Positions 1 through 7,718 of a DNA stretch of 64,000 bases are shown here, in pieces; the first letter of the stretch is position 1; each line of letters starts with the position of its first letter. The stretch comes from Paraburkholderia sp. BL10I2N1. Lineage in GTDB: Bacteria > Pseudomonadota > Gammaproteobacteria > Burkholderiales > Burkholderiaceae. Below the pieces are notes generated by a model, which saw only the letters and a list, made by a program, of their open reading frames with translations, was not told the origin of the DNA and searched no databases. A program made the position numbers and the translations under genes. The stretch lies in NCBI RefSeq assembly GCF_004361815.1, contig NZ_SNWA01000003.1:248001-312000 (forward strand), written 5' to 3'.

Positions 1-231
1 CTGCTCGACTGGTCCGGATGGCGCGTGCTGGAGCGCAAGGAGATCTCCAATGATTTTGCAGTGGCACTGAAGACGAGAATTTGCGGCATCAATGCTCGCT
101 GTGACGCGATCACAGAAGTCCGAGGGCCAGAATGGGTCTCCGAGTCTTTGGAAAGGCTACAAGCCACCCTCAGGGCCGTTGAGGGAGGTCTTCTGCAACG
201 CGAGGCCTTTTGCGCGATTGCCGGCGAATAG
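1..231 (+). CDS. 3' end of an unidentified gene, cut by the window edge
   Basis: An open frame enters from the left edge and stops at a TAG at 229-231. It reads 76 residues with no internal stop, beginning LLDWSGWRVLE. A GTG at 25 could be a start, but the frame is open to base 1, so this is more likely the C-terminal part of a larger protein. I do not recognise the family. The following DNA (232-470) carries a dispersed repeat copy and no gene. Chance openness in GC-rich DNA is possible. Confidence 0.35.
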   Translation: MLDWSGWRVLERKEISNDFAVALKTRICGINARCDAITEVRGPEWVSESLERLQATLRAVEGGLLQREAFCAIAGE

Positions 232-240
232 CCGGCTGCC

Positions 241-268
241 GCCCGACGCGGCCGGCCGAAGCCGACCC
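241..268 (+). repeat. Dispersed degenerate intergenic repeat, copy 1
   Basis: The core GCCCGACGCGGCCGGCCGAA followed by GCCGACCCA recurs in altered form at 18327, 34561 and 41848, and more loosely at 15564, 31501, 32245, 22711 and 29251. It lies between genes, as the other copies do. Function unknown. Confidence 0.5.
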
Positions 269-487
269 ATCTCTGCCGTTGAGGGCCTCACGCGCAAATG
301 GCAGGTTTTCGAGGTAGAACGGCCATCCTCGACTTCACCGCATTTTGCAACTGTTCCGCCGTTGCGGTTGTTCAACAATGCGGGCTGTCACACAGTCCTC
401 TCGGAAACCGGCGGTTCTGTACACGGATTGACGAATACAATTTAGTGGTGACAGTGGGCGGTGGGACTACCGAGGAAAGGATCGCAC

Positions 488-790
488 ATGACTGCATACC
501 TGATTGCCGATGTCGATGTAACAGACCCCACTCTTTTTGAAGAGTACAAACGTGAAGTACCTGCTACTGAGGCACGCTACGGCGGAAAATATTTGGGCCG
601 TGGTGGTTTAACCAAAGTTCTCGAAGGCGATTGGCAGCCGCATCGTCTCGTCATCGTCGAGTTCCCTGACATGGATTCCTTAATGGCTTGGTACGATTCG
701 CCAGAGTACGCCCGTCTTAAGGCGATCCGTGAAAGATGTGCGACGACAAGGATTATCGCGCTGGAAGGGGTTGCGGCCGTAGCCTCGTAG
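488..790 (+). CDS. DUF1330 family protein
   Basis: Encodes 100 aa starting MTAYLIADVDVTDP. The pattern (an AYLIADV-type first strand, a phenylalanine-tyrosine helix, a GGKYLGRGG loop, then RLVIVEFPDMDSLMAWYDSPEY) is that of DUF1330, small dimeric alpha/beta-barrel (ferredoxin-like) proteins of unknown biochemical role. Length matches the family's usual 95-100 aa. The ATG at 488 is preceded at 471-479 by GAGGAAAGG, a good ribosome binding site, so I prefer it to the upstream GTG at 461. It stands alone: the left neighbour is intergenic repeat and the next gene starts about 500 bp downstream, so it is probably monocistronic. Confidence 0.85.
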   Translation: MTAYLIADVDVTDPTLFEEYKREVPATEARYGGKYLGRGGLTKVLEGDWQPHRLVIVEFPDMDSLMAWYDSPEYARLKAIRERCATTRIIALEGVAAVAS

Positions 791-1285
791 TAAGTCGATT
801 TAGGCGGAAGAGTTGCCGGTTTCAGTCGCCCGTCGAAAGGCGGTCCTTTCCTCGTGAACGGTCCTTTGCGAATCGTCCACGAAGGACCGTATATGGACTC
901 CTCCTCGATTGCGAGCACCGACACATTCATTGACACGTCCGATCACTTCCGGGCCACGTTGCGCCCATGTTGGTTGACCGCTCCCGCCCCTCTCCCGCAG
1001 AAAAATTAATTGTGCTCAATTTTTTTCCATTTTTGTCCTGCTACCTTGCCTCGACGGTGCGGGACCGTCGGCTGCACAGTGGCCCGATACACAGGTGTTG
1101 TCGTGATGTCTGCCCCATAGGGCCCGCGGCAATGCGCGTTTGCCGGCACCCCGCATTCGGAAAGTTGCCTTCCGTGCGGGTCGGCGAGCGCTACGATCGC
1201 CTGAATAAAAGCGCAGACGTGACGATGCGAAATCGGTTCGCCTTGACCGGTCGTATCGGCCGCGGCGGACCTGGAGACCGACACG
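791..1285. other. Non-coding gap
   Basis: No convincing gene. The stretch 838-890 contains CGGTCCTTTC, CGGTCCTTTG and the inverted AAGGACCG, giving a weak dyad that could act as a terminator or be repeat debris. An AT-rich patch (about 1005-1030) may hold the promoter of the acyltransferase gene. Confidence 0.3.
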
Positions 1286-2425
1286 ATGGTAAACGAACGA
1301 AAACCGGCCATCCCAGCGTTGACGGGAATTCGCTTCTTCGCCGCACTCAGCGTCGCGCTGTTTCATTTGTCGCGTCCGATCGCAACGTCGCTGCACTTAC
1401 CAGTCGGCTATTTCTTCGATAACGGCGGCGCACCCGAGCTATTCTTCATACTTTCTGGTTTCACCCTGACCTACGCCCGTCCGGAGGGCGCAAACCTCTC
1501 CCGCGCGACGACACGAAAATTCTATTTCTCGCGCTTCTCGAAAATCTATCCAACTTATCTCGTCGGTTGGTTGCTCTTCGCGCCTTTGATTTACTCAAAC
1601 CTCGTTTCGCTACACGGCACCGGGATGGCAACATACGCGCGCCTGGCAGTCTATGGCGTTGCTTCGCTCTTGCTGGTGCAAGCTTGGGCGCCGGTCACTG
1701 CTAACGCCTGGAATTTGCCAGGCTGGTCGCTCTCTGCCCAGGCCTTCTTCTATGTGCTATTTCCATTTCTGTTTGCGGCATTGAAGCGATTTCCAGCCAA
1801 AACGCTTGTCTCGGTCATCGCTGTCGCATGGGGCGTGTCGGTCGCACCGACCGCTGTTTTGTCGATCATGCCACAGCCGTATCCCAACTTGCAGTGGGCT
1901 CATGACATTGTCGACTTCACGCCCGCGTGGAGGATCGCCGAATTCATCGCTGGAATCTGCCTGGGGCGGCTGTTTCTGGCCCACTCCTCAACGGTGTCGT
2001 TCGGGTTTGACGTAGCAGCGGCTGTCTTGTTCGTGTTTTCGATGGCCGCAATGGTTTCCGTCGGCCATCTCATGTCGAAACTGCTTCAGTTTCCGTTCTT
2101 TCTTTTGCTGGTTTATTGCCTGGCGTGCGCTAGCGGACCCTTCAGTCAGCTGCTAGGCACGCGACTGATGACGCTATTGGGCGAAGCTAGTTTCGCTTTT
2201 TACATTTTGCACATGCCAATAGCGAGATTTGCGGTTCGCGCTTTTCCAGGGCTGCTGGACACGCCTGCAGGATTTGTGCTGTTCTTGTTGGCACTCACCG
2301 GTCTGTCGATCGTCTGTCTGATGTGCGTCGAAAAGCCTGTCTTTGCTTATCTGAGGAGCGCGTATAAAGCGTCCTCGCCGGCGCAACTAAACCGTCCCGG
2401 GAATTCCGGGGACTCATTGGCTTGA
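1286..2425 (+). CDS. Acyltransferase family 3 membrane protein
   Basis: A 379-aa integral membrane protein of the acyltransferase-3 family (as in OafA/NodX), which transfers acyl groups to cell-surface sugars or exported polysaccharides at the inner membrane. Visible hallmarks are the N-terminal LTGIRFFAALSVALFHL with the essential histidine (residue ~27), the FFILSGFTLTYA segment near residue 55, the R-x-SKIYPTYL motif near residue 88, and about ten hydrophobic helices. Length (~380) is normal for the stand-alone form without a fused SGNH domain. The ATG at 1286 follows CTGGAGACC. No sugar-biosynthesis genes are adjacent, so the acceptor cannot be predicted. The gene reads more AT-rich than the downstream efflux operon, consistent with acquisition by transfer. 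Confidence 0.85.
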   Translation: MVNERKPAIPALTGIRFFAALSVALFHLSRPIATSLHLPVGYFFDNGGAPELFFILSGFTLTYARPEGANLSRATTRKFYFSRFSKIYPTYLVGWLLFAPLIYSNLVSLHGTGMATYARLAVYGVASLLLVQAWAPVTANAWNLPGWSLSAQAFFYVLFPFLFAALKRFPAKTLVSVIAVAWGVSVAPTAVLSIMPQPYPNLQWAHDIVDFTPAWRIAEFIAGICLGRLFLAHSSTVSFGFDVAAAVLFVFSMAAMVSVGHLMSKLLQFPFFLLLVYCLACASGPFSQLLGTRLMTLLGEASFAFYILHMPIARFAVRAFPGLLDTPAGFVLFLLALTGLSIVCLMCVEKPVFAYLRSAYKASSPAQLNRPGNSGDSLA

Positions 2426-3272
2426 GTCACGCTGCCATGTATCCCATAAGGCAGGCCGCGCTGTGCCGTGGTTGAACAGTGCCAACAGCATCAAAAGTCT
2501 CCTCGCCGACCTTGTTAATGGCAGCTGATAATCGTATATATGATGTCCTTTATTACATATAGATTGGCCGGAAAAAACGATCATCCAAGTGCCGGCTGCT
2601 ATTCCCCATCTCGAGATGCAAGTCGCGCTCGAGCCCGAAGTGCATGCGGGGAAGATGCTATCCCTGTTACGCGCTGGCCAGTCGCCACATGCCCGGCGTT
2701 AGTGCGGAGCGAAGTGATCTCCGGGACCACCCGAGCGTGCTTTCAGCCTCCGGCGGTGTGCGGCGAACCCACTTCAGGAAGTGGATCTCGCCGTTGCGGA
2801 AGCATTGGCATGGCGAGAAGCACAGGAAGGATTGTCCCAACGGAAGGCGTCATCGGCCAGGATGGCCATCGAAATCTGACCCGCCGCACACACCGCTTGA
2901 AAGTGAAGCCGGCTCGCCCGACGAATCCTCGGTCGCCGTCGCTTCGCCAAATGGCGACTCGTCGCTCATCAGCAGACGTTCGCCAACCGACAGCGAAGGA
3001 CCGTTCGTGGCCGAGAGCAACAGTTCGGCGAACGTTCTACAGTGCGGACGTTGAAGTCTTCAACGGCAGCTTTACGGCGGGTTGGGTGAACGCGTACTGC
3101 CGGCCACTTGCGGCCATTCGTCCTCATGCTTTGGAGGACACTCCACCGACCGCTCTACCTAGGGCAGCGGACCGTTGTTTCCCGCGCGCGTCACGCGGCC
3201 GACCAACCTTGAACGCGAAAACATCGCGCGAAGGCATAATCGTGACCTTTCCGATTCCAAACGGTGAGTGCG
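2426..3272. other. Non-coding gap with possible gene debris
   Basis: Open frames here are rich in Arg, Ser and Pro and look like non-coding GC-rich DNA. One stretch (about 2720-2880) reads in one frame as a helical segment ending RKASSARMAIEI then TGA, which could be the tail of a decayed gene. No promoter or RNA is obvious. Confidence 0.25.
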
Positions 3273-4015
3273 ATGATCGAGGGGCGCTTAGTACTAAAAC
3301 TGGACGACGAATTTCGTCATCTTGCGTCGTACGCGCTTGAAGACGATGGGTCTTTATACCTTTTTTTGGTTCGAGAAGGCACTAACGACCACAGGTTACT
3401 GCATGAGGTTGGGCAAGAAGGACCGACCAAGGTCGACTTCGAAGGGCAGCGACCAAAGACGAAGAAAATCTCGTACCACGCGTCAGGCCTCATTAGGTAC
3501 CACAACGCTGATCACCAGAAAGTATACCGTGAGCCGTTGTGCGCCGTGTCAACTGTCAACCCGATTGTCGCTTACGTTATCCCCTCTGTGCAAAAACTGG
3601 ATAGATTGGAAGGAACCCGCGATAGCGATTTTGTTTTCGAGCTTGAAACGGACAACCGCATGCAGTTTTCATTCTGCGTGACGCCGTGGCAGCACGTGCC
3701 GCCGTGCAATCACGCCGCGATTCGGTTTCCCAACTTATTTGCACTTGTCGTCGATATTGGTGGACCCGTAATCGAGTTGCCGAGAGAGCTAGCGCAGCAC
3801 GTAACTACTTGCGCGATCACAGAGGGATTTCCCACGCCGTTACTTGACGAGCCGACGGCTTTTGCGCGCTTCCACCAACAGATGAATCAAACGCAGAGTT
3901 TGATCTTGTACTCGCCTAATGCGAAGGGCGAGTATCGGCTAGGCCGAACTTTGAGCACGCGGCGCGCGCAAGTCCTTGACTTGCCGCGGTTACGCGTGTC
4001 GGGGGGAGTCGGTTA
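3273..4015 (+). pseudogene. Unidentified gene, 5' part, interrupted by an IS1634-family element
   Basis: About 247 codons from ATG 3273 (after GGTGAG) encode a soluble mixed alpha/beta protein starting MIEGRLVLKLDDEFRHLASY. I do not recognise the family. The reading frame runs into the insertion sequence near 4013-4016; the last residues before IS-derived sequence are about LPRLRVSGGVG. A continuation is found on the far side of the element at 5856-6062. Base composition is noticeably lower in GC than the neighbours, suggesting transferred DNA. The intact gene would have encoded roughly 310-320 aa. Whether the truncated product is stable is unknown. Confidence 0.7.
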
Positions 4016-5752
4016 CTGGGTACAAACAGGGCTGATGTTGAGCAGGCGGAAGGCCTTTTCCTGAACGGGTGTGGGCCGCGTGATCATCACGATCTTTGCG
4101 TCCGGGTTCAGAGATGTGTGGCAGACGTTGTAGGCGAGCGTGGCCAGATCATCGAGCAGCGTGCGGAAGCTATGGACGGGCAAGCCGTCCTCGCCAAGCC
4201 GCGTGGCATCCTTTGCTTTTGCCTGGTCCGAACGTCGTGCCTTGGCCACGGGCGAGGGCCGGGTTGCGCGTGCGAGCTCGATGTATTCGTCGTCAAACAG
4301 CATCGGCTTCAACGTCTCGCGCATGTGCCATTCGACGTAGTAGGCGAGCATGCACAGGAAGACGTGCGCCCGTACACGCTCGGCGTTCCAGTGGAATATG
4401 GGGCGCACGTTCAGATCGACTGTCTTGAGCGACCGGAAGGCACGCTCCACGACCGCCAGGCCCTTGTACGCCGAGACAGCCGCTTCGGCCGGCAGGTCCT
4501 GTTCGGGCACGCTGGTGCGCACCACATACAGGCCGTCGAGCGCCGCTTCCTGCCGGATCTGACCGGCCTTGCGCGTCCAGGTGAAGCCCTCGTCGGTGAA
4601 GCTCAGCTCGAAGTGCTTGGCCATCTTGTAGTGGTCGATGACGCGGCCCACGCGCAGGGCAATGGCATCGGCGCCCTTGAGGCGGTTGCGGGCACGCGTG
4701 GTCGCCTCGGCGATCTTCGTCAGCTCGGCTTCAGTGGCCTGCAGCAAGTCCTCGCGTTTGCGGGTCCGCTGCTCGGCCAGCAGCGGATTGCGGCACACGA
4801 TGAGCCGCTCACCGGGGAACGCCTCACTGGTCAGCTCCAGCAGGTTGCGCTCGTCAAACAGCGAGGGCTGGAAAGGCCCCTTCTCCTGGGCAAGCGCGCT
4901 CACCTGCGGCGCGCGCAGGCTGCTCACCCAGTCCAGCCCCGCCGGGCGCAATACCGTGTCGATGCGCGCCTGCGTGAGCATGCCCCGGTCGCCCACCCAG
5001 GCGATCTTGCCGATGCCATAGCGGTCCCGCAGTTTCTCCACCTGCGAGGCCACGGTAGCCGGATCGGCGGTGTTGCCGGCAAACACCTCGACGGCCACCG
5101 GACAGCCTTCAGGAGTGCAAACCAACCCGAACACGATCTGCGGATCGTCGCGCTTGCCATCGCGGCTGTAGCCGCGCGCGGCAAGCTCGCAGCAGTCTCC
5201 GGTCACCCACGTGGACGTGAGGTCATAGAGCACCAGCATGCTGCCGGCCAGATGCTTGCTCGCCAGCCGCTTCTCGATGTCTTCCTGGGCCTCGCCCAGC
5301 CAGTCTAGCGCGGCGTACGCCTGCTCGAGTTCGACGTCCCCCAGGCTCAGGAGGCGCGACAACGAGTGGGTCGCCGTCTCGTCGCGCAACATGCGATGGG
5401 TGGCGAGCTTCGAAGCGGGAGACACCACCCGCGCCACCAGCAGCGCCATGAGCACCGCGCGCAGTGCGGCCGGTGCAGGCGCAAACCACTGCTCGGCGCC
5501 GCAGGCACGCGCCGCGCCCAGCACCGCGGCCACATGCCCGTGCGGCAGGCTGCGCTCGATCACGAAGGCCTCTTCAGCCGAGGGCACTGCCACGCCACCG
5601 CGCAGCAGCACCTTCAGTCCTTCGATGACCTCGGCGGGCAGCGATGAGAGGTTGGCCAGGGTGCGCTTCTTCACCTTGTTGCCGTCGCGGTAGGACTCGC
5701 GCAACAGGATGGCGGGCGGTGAGTTGCGGTTGGGGACGTGTTCGATATACAT
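4013..5752 (-). CDS. IS1634-family (IS4-like) DDE transposase
   Basis: 579 aa starting MYIEHVPNRNSPPAILLRES, the standard N-terminus of IS1634-type transposases; an in-frame GTG at 5758 would add only two residues. The DDE triad is visible: Asp in LVLYDLTSTWVTG, Asp in IAWVGDRGMLT, and Glu in VVERAFRSLKTVDLNVRP, with an all-beta insertion between. The C-terminus ends NISPVCTQ, whose stop codon lies at the element's left end. Length is full for the family and no frameshift is visible, so the element may still be active. It cuts and pastes or copies the surrounding element. Confidence 0.93.
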   Translation of the reverse strand: MYIEHVPNRNSPPAILLRESYRDGNKVKKRTLANLSSLPAEVIEGLKVLLRGGVAVPSAEEAFVIERSLPHGHVAAVLGAARACGAEQWFAPAPAALRAVLMALLVARVVSPASKLATHRMLRDETATHSLSRLLSLGDVELEQAYAALDWLGEAQEDIEKRLASKHLAGSMLVLYDLTSTWVTGDCCELAARGYSRDGKRDDPQIVFGLVCTPEGCPVAVEVFAGNTADPATVASQVEKLRDRYGIGKIAWVGDRGMLTQARIDTVLRPAGLDWVSSLRAPQVSALAQEKGPFQPSLFDERNLLELTSEAFPGERLIVCRNPLLAEQRTRKREDLLQATEAELTKIAEATTRARNRLKGADAIALRVGRVIDHYKMAKHFELSFTDEGFTWTRKAGQIRQEAALDGLYVVRTSVPEQDLPAEAAVSAYKGLAVVERAFRSLKTVDLNVRPIFHWNAERVRAHVFLCMLAYYVEWHMRETLKPMLFDDEYIELARATRPSPVAKARRSDQAKAKDATRLGEDGLPVHSFRTLLDDLATLAYNVCHTSLNPDAKIVMITRPTPVQEKAFRLLNISPVCTQ

Positions 5753-5846
5753 GAACACTGATTAAAGCAAATATTCAAAGAACTTCAATATAAAAATACT
5801 AATTTACATGGCTACATGATAGTCCCAGAAAATAGCCGAAACCCAG
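4016..5846 (-). mobile_element. IS1634-family insertion sequence (ends approximate)
   Basis: About 1.83 kb containing one transposase gene. The left end reads CTGGGTACAAACAGGG. Two candidate right ends read inward as CTGGGACTATC (ending at 5828) or CTGGGTTTCGG (ending at 5846); only the CTGGG(T) core is shared, so the exact boundary is not settled. A perfect 9-bp inverted repeat (AAATAGCCG at 5830-5838, CGGCTATTT at 5862-5870) overlaps the right junction. I see no clear target duplication. Insertion splits the unknown gene 3273-4015 / 5856-6062. Confidence 0.7.
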
Positions 5847-5855
5847 CACTGATGC

Positions 5856-6062
5856 GGATTCCGGCTATTTGAGAAGTCAAAGCTCGGGCTAGTTTGCGCA
5901 GTACCTATGCGAATTCCTCCTTCGCTTGAAATTCGCTTTGTCGACAAGTCCTACACTGCCGAGACGCTTCCGCCGCATCCAAAGCGCGGCACGGTAGAAG
6001 TCAAATTTCGGGTAAAAGGCAAAGGTGGCTACATTCGACAAGAAGTGTCCATTGAATTTTAG
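5856..6062 (+). pseudogene. 3' fragment of the unidentified gene split by the IS1634 element
   Basis: An open frame without its own good start reads LFEKSKLGLVCAVPMRIP, continues through RFVDKSYTAETLPPHPKRGT and ends SIEF then TAG at 6060-6062. It has the residue mix of a true protein end, lies in the same orientation as the 5' part at 3273-4015, and sits directly after the insertion sequence. I infer the two are halves of one gene. It would be untranslated or unstable now. Confidence 0.6.
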
Positions 6063-6692
6063 CTTTGGACGCCAGATCGTAGACGCCGAAGTGATCTCGT
6101 TAGCCTCCTTTCCGCCCGCTTCCGAATCGCCGCCGCACTTTGGGAGCGGCCATTCAAATTCGCGGTGGCTTCAATGGCTGGTCGGGTCGCATGCTGCCGA
6201 TCGCGAGTACGCAAGTTTCTGGCAGTCGATGCCGGTTGCTTGAGGCGGTCATCGGCCACAACCAGCCATTCGACATCGCGACCCGAATCGTCGACAAACC
6301 AGCCGCAGCTTCACGAAGGGCGTGTGATTACGCTCTATAGCAACGACAGTGCAAGCATCAGTGCAGACCACGTCGATACGGTGAGCGATCGCCACATGCT
6401 CGACGATTTCGGTCACGTGGATATTCATCACGTCCGTCCGGCCGAGCTGTAAGCCGGTCCGACCCGGCAGCCTTTCCGCTGTCGGGTCGCCCCACCGTTT
6501 GCCCACCGCCTCTTGATACGGCATGACCGGCCTGCTGTATCGCCACCCTTCGATTAACAGTCTTTCGCAATATTAGATTTGGGGCTGGCTAACTTTCGGA
6601 GGCGTCGTTCACCCTCTGTCCTACCTCGTTGGGCTGGAAGCGATGCTGAACCAACTCAAAGACCGCGACCTGCGGTCAGGTGCAGCGGCTGT
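6063..6692. other. Non-coding gap
   Basis: No convincing gene on either strand. A 91-codon minus-strand frame (6249-6524) has some protein-like texture but no ribosome site and lies in repeat-like DNA. The sequence around 6240-6300 is a loose relative of the dispersed intergenic repeat. Confidence 0.3.
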
Positions 6693-7064
6693 TTATTTGA
6701 CAATATTCGGCATTAGCTTCTTGGTCTTGATGTACTTGTCACTATCGCACCAAGTGAAAAGCACTTGTCCGTCTTTGTTATGCGTTGCGTAATCGATCTG
6801 TGGGTCAGCCGGGCCGCTGACCTGCACCATGTTGGCATCTGGATAGTCGTTTGCTATGCTCTTTGATTTTTGCAACTCGGCAGCGTCGAATGCCCTATCA
6901 AACTCACCGTTAGGGTCCCCGTGAAAGCCGTAATATACCGTTATCGCCCCGGCTCCTTGGATGTCGCTCTTGACTTTATCCAGCTTTGGCTTGAATTCAT
7001 CAACGGTAGATTGGCCATCGTTGGTGAAAACGTTTTTCGCGTATCGAACAATTTCGTCTGGCAT
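6693..7064 (-). CDS. Small hypothetical protein at the end of the MACPF cluster
   Basis: 123 aa starting MPDEIVRYAKNVFTNDGQST, preceded by AAGGAG eight bases before ATG, so translation is well supported. It is soluble, acidic-to-neutral, without signal peptide or membrane segment, and contains an alpha/beta pattern with YYGFHGDPNGEFD and two late tryptophan/cysteine residues (LFTWCDSDKY). I do not recognise the family. It is co-oriented with the MACPF genes upstream but separated from the 107-aa gene by 272 bp of AT-richer DNA, so membership in the same transcript is uncertain. Its GC content is lower than that of the MACPF gene, suggesting a different origin. Confidence 0.65.
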   Translation of the reverse strand: MPDEIVRYAKNVFTNDGQSTVDEFKPKLDKVKSDIQGAGAITVYYGFHGDPNGEFDRAFDAAELQKSKSIANDYPDANMVQVSGPADPQIDYATHNKDGQVLFTWCDSDKYIKTKKLMPNIVK

Positions 7065-7336
7065 TGCTCACTCCTTGATTTGACGTTTCTATAAAATTAA
7101 TTGGCTAGTGAACTCTTGAGTTTTTGATAGGCTGGTCGCACTCTTGTGACGCGGGGGACTTCGTCATCAACTCCATTTGTTTGCTATCAGCGAAAAACAA
7201 GCGGACTGACACTGCTGCAGCCCCTCTGATTTCCTCGCAGATGAAAAGCAAGTGCCCATTTTTGCCTGTTCTTTATTCTGCTTTCCGCCGGATTCACCAC
7301 TCAATGCACTCAAGAGTGTGCCCCGCTCCCTGCAAA

Positions 7337-7660
7337 TCAGGAAACGTTGATAAGCCCGAGCTCGTTGCTTAGGGTCGTGCCGGTGATGCTGTAGCGCGCC
7401 GTCTTCCCGCAGCCCTTCTGATAGGTGAAAGCCTGCTGCGCCTCGTTGTCGTTGCCCCAGACCACGATGGCCTTGAGCTTGACCTTCGAGCCATCCGGCA
7501 CGTTCAGCGCGGTCAGGTCGACCGTGCGCTCCTGGCCGAGCGGGATGTCGTTGTTGTCGGGATAGGTTTTGCCCTCGCCGCCGGTGGCGGGCGCGGCGAT
7601 CACGTGGAGCTTCGCGACGAACCCCCCGCCATTCTTCAGGCTGATCTTTTCGATGTTCAT
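7337..7660 (-). CDS. Small beta-rich protein paired with the MACPF gene
   Basis: 107 aa starting MNIEKISLKNGGGFVAKLHV. GAGGA sits nine bases before the ATG, which I prefer to an upstream start reading through arginine-rich sequence. Alternating hydrophobic stretches (VAKLHVIA, RTVDLTAL, VKLKAIVVW, FTYQKGCGK, ARYSITGTT) and conserved-looking glycines suggest a single beta-sandwich. There is no signal peptide or transmembrane segment. It starts 58 bp after the MACPF stop on the same strand, so the two are probably co-transcribed. Fungal MACPF proteins of the pleurotolysin type need a small beta-sandwich partner (aegerolysin) for membrane binding. The arrangement here is similar, but I do not see the aegerolysin signature, so that role is a guess. 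Confidence 0.75.
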   Translation of the reverse strand: MNIEKISLKNGGGFVAKLHVIAAPATGGEGKTYPDNNDIPLGQERTVDLTALNVPDGSKVKLKAIVVWGNDNEAQQAFTYQKGCGKTARYSITGTTLSNELGLINVS

Positions 7661-7718
7661 GGTCTTTTCCTCTTCAGTCGCGCCGCCTCCGACAATCGGG
7701 AGCGGCCTGAAATTTATT

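Noticed and set aside
2540..3340. 266-codon plus-strand frame before the split gene
   Set aside because: Arg/Ser/Pro-rich, no ribosome site, overlaps the start of the 3273 gene.
4118..5308. 396-codon plus-strand frame inside the IS1634 transposase
   Set aside because: Antisense shadow of a transposase with a complete DDE triad.
6249..6524. 91-codon minus-strand frame with some protein-like texture
   Set aside because: No ribosome site, no recognised family and lies in repeat-like DNA; at most debris.
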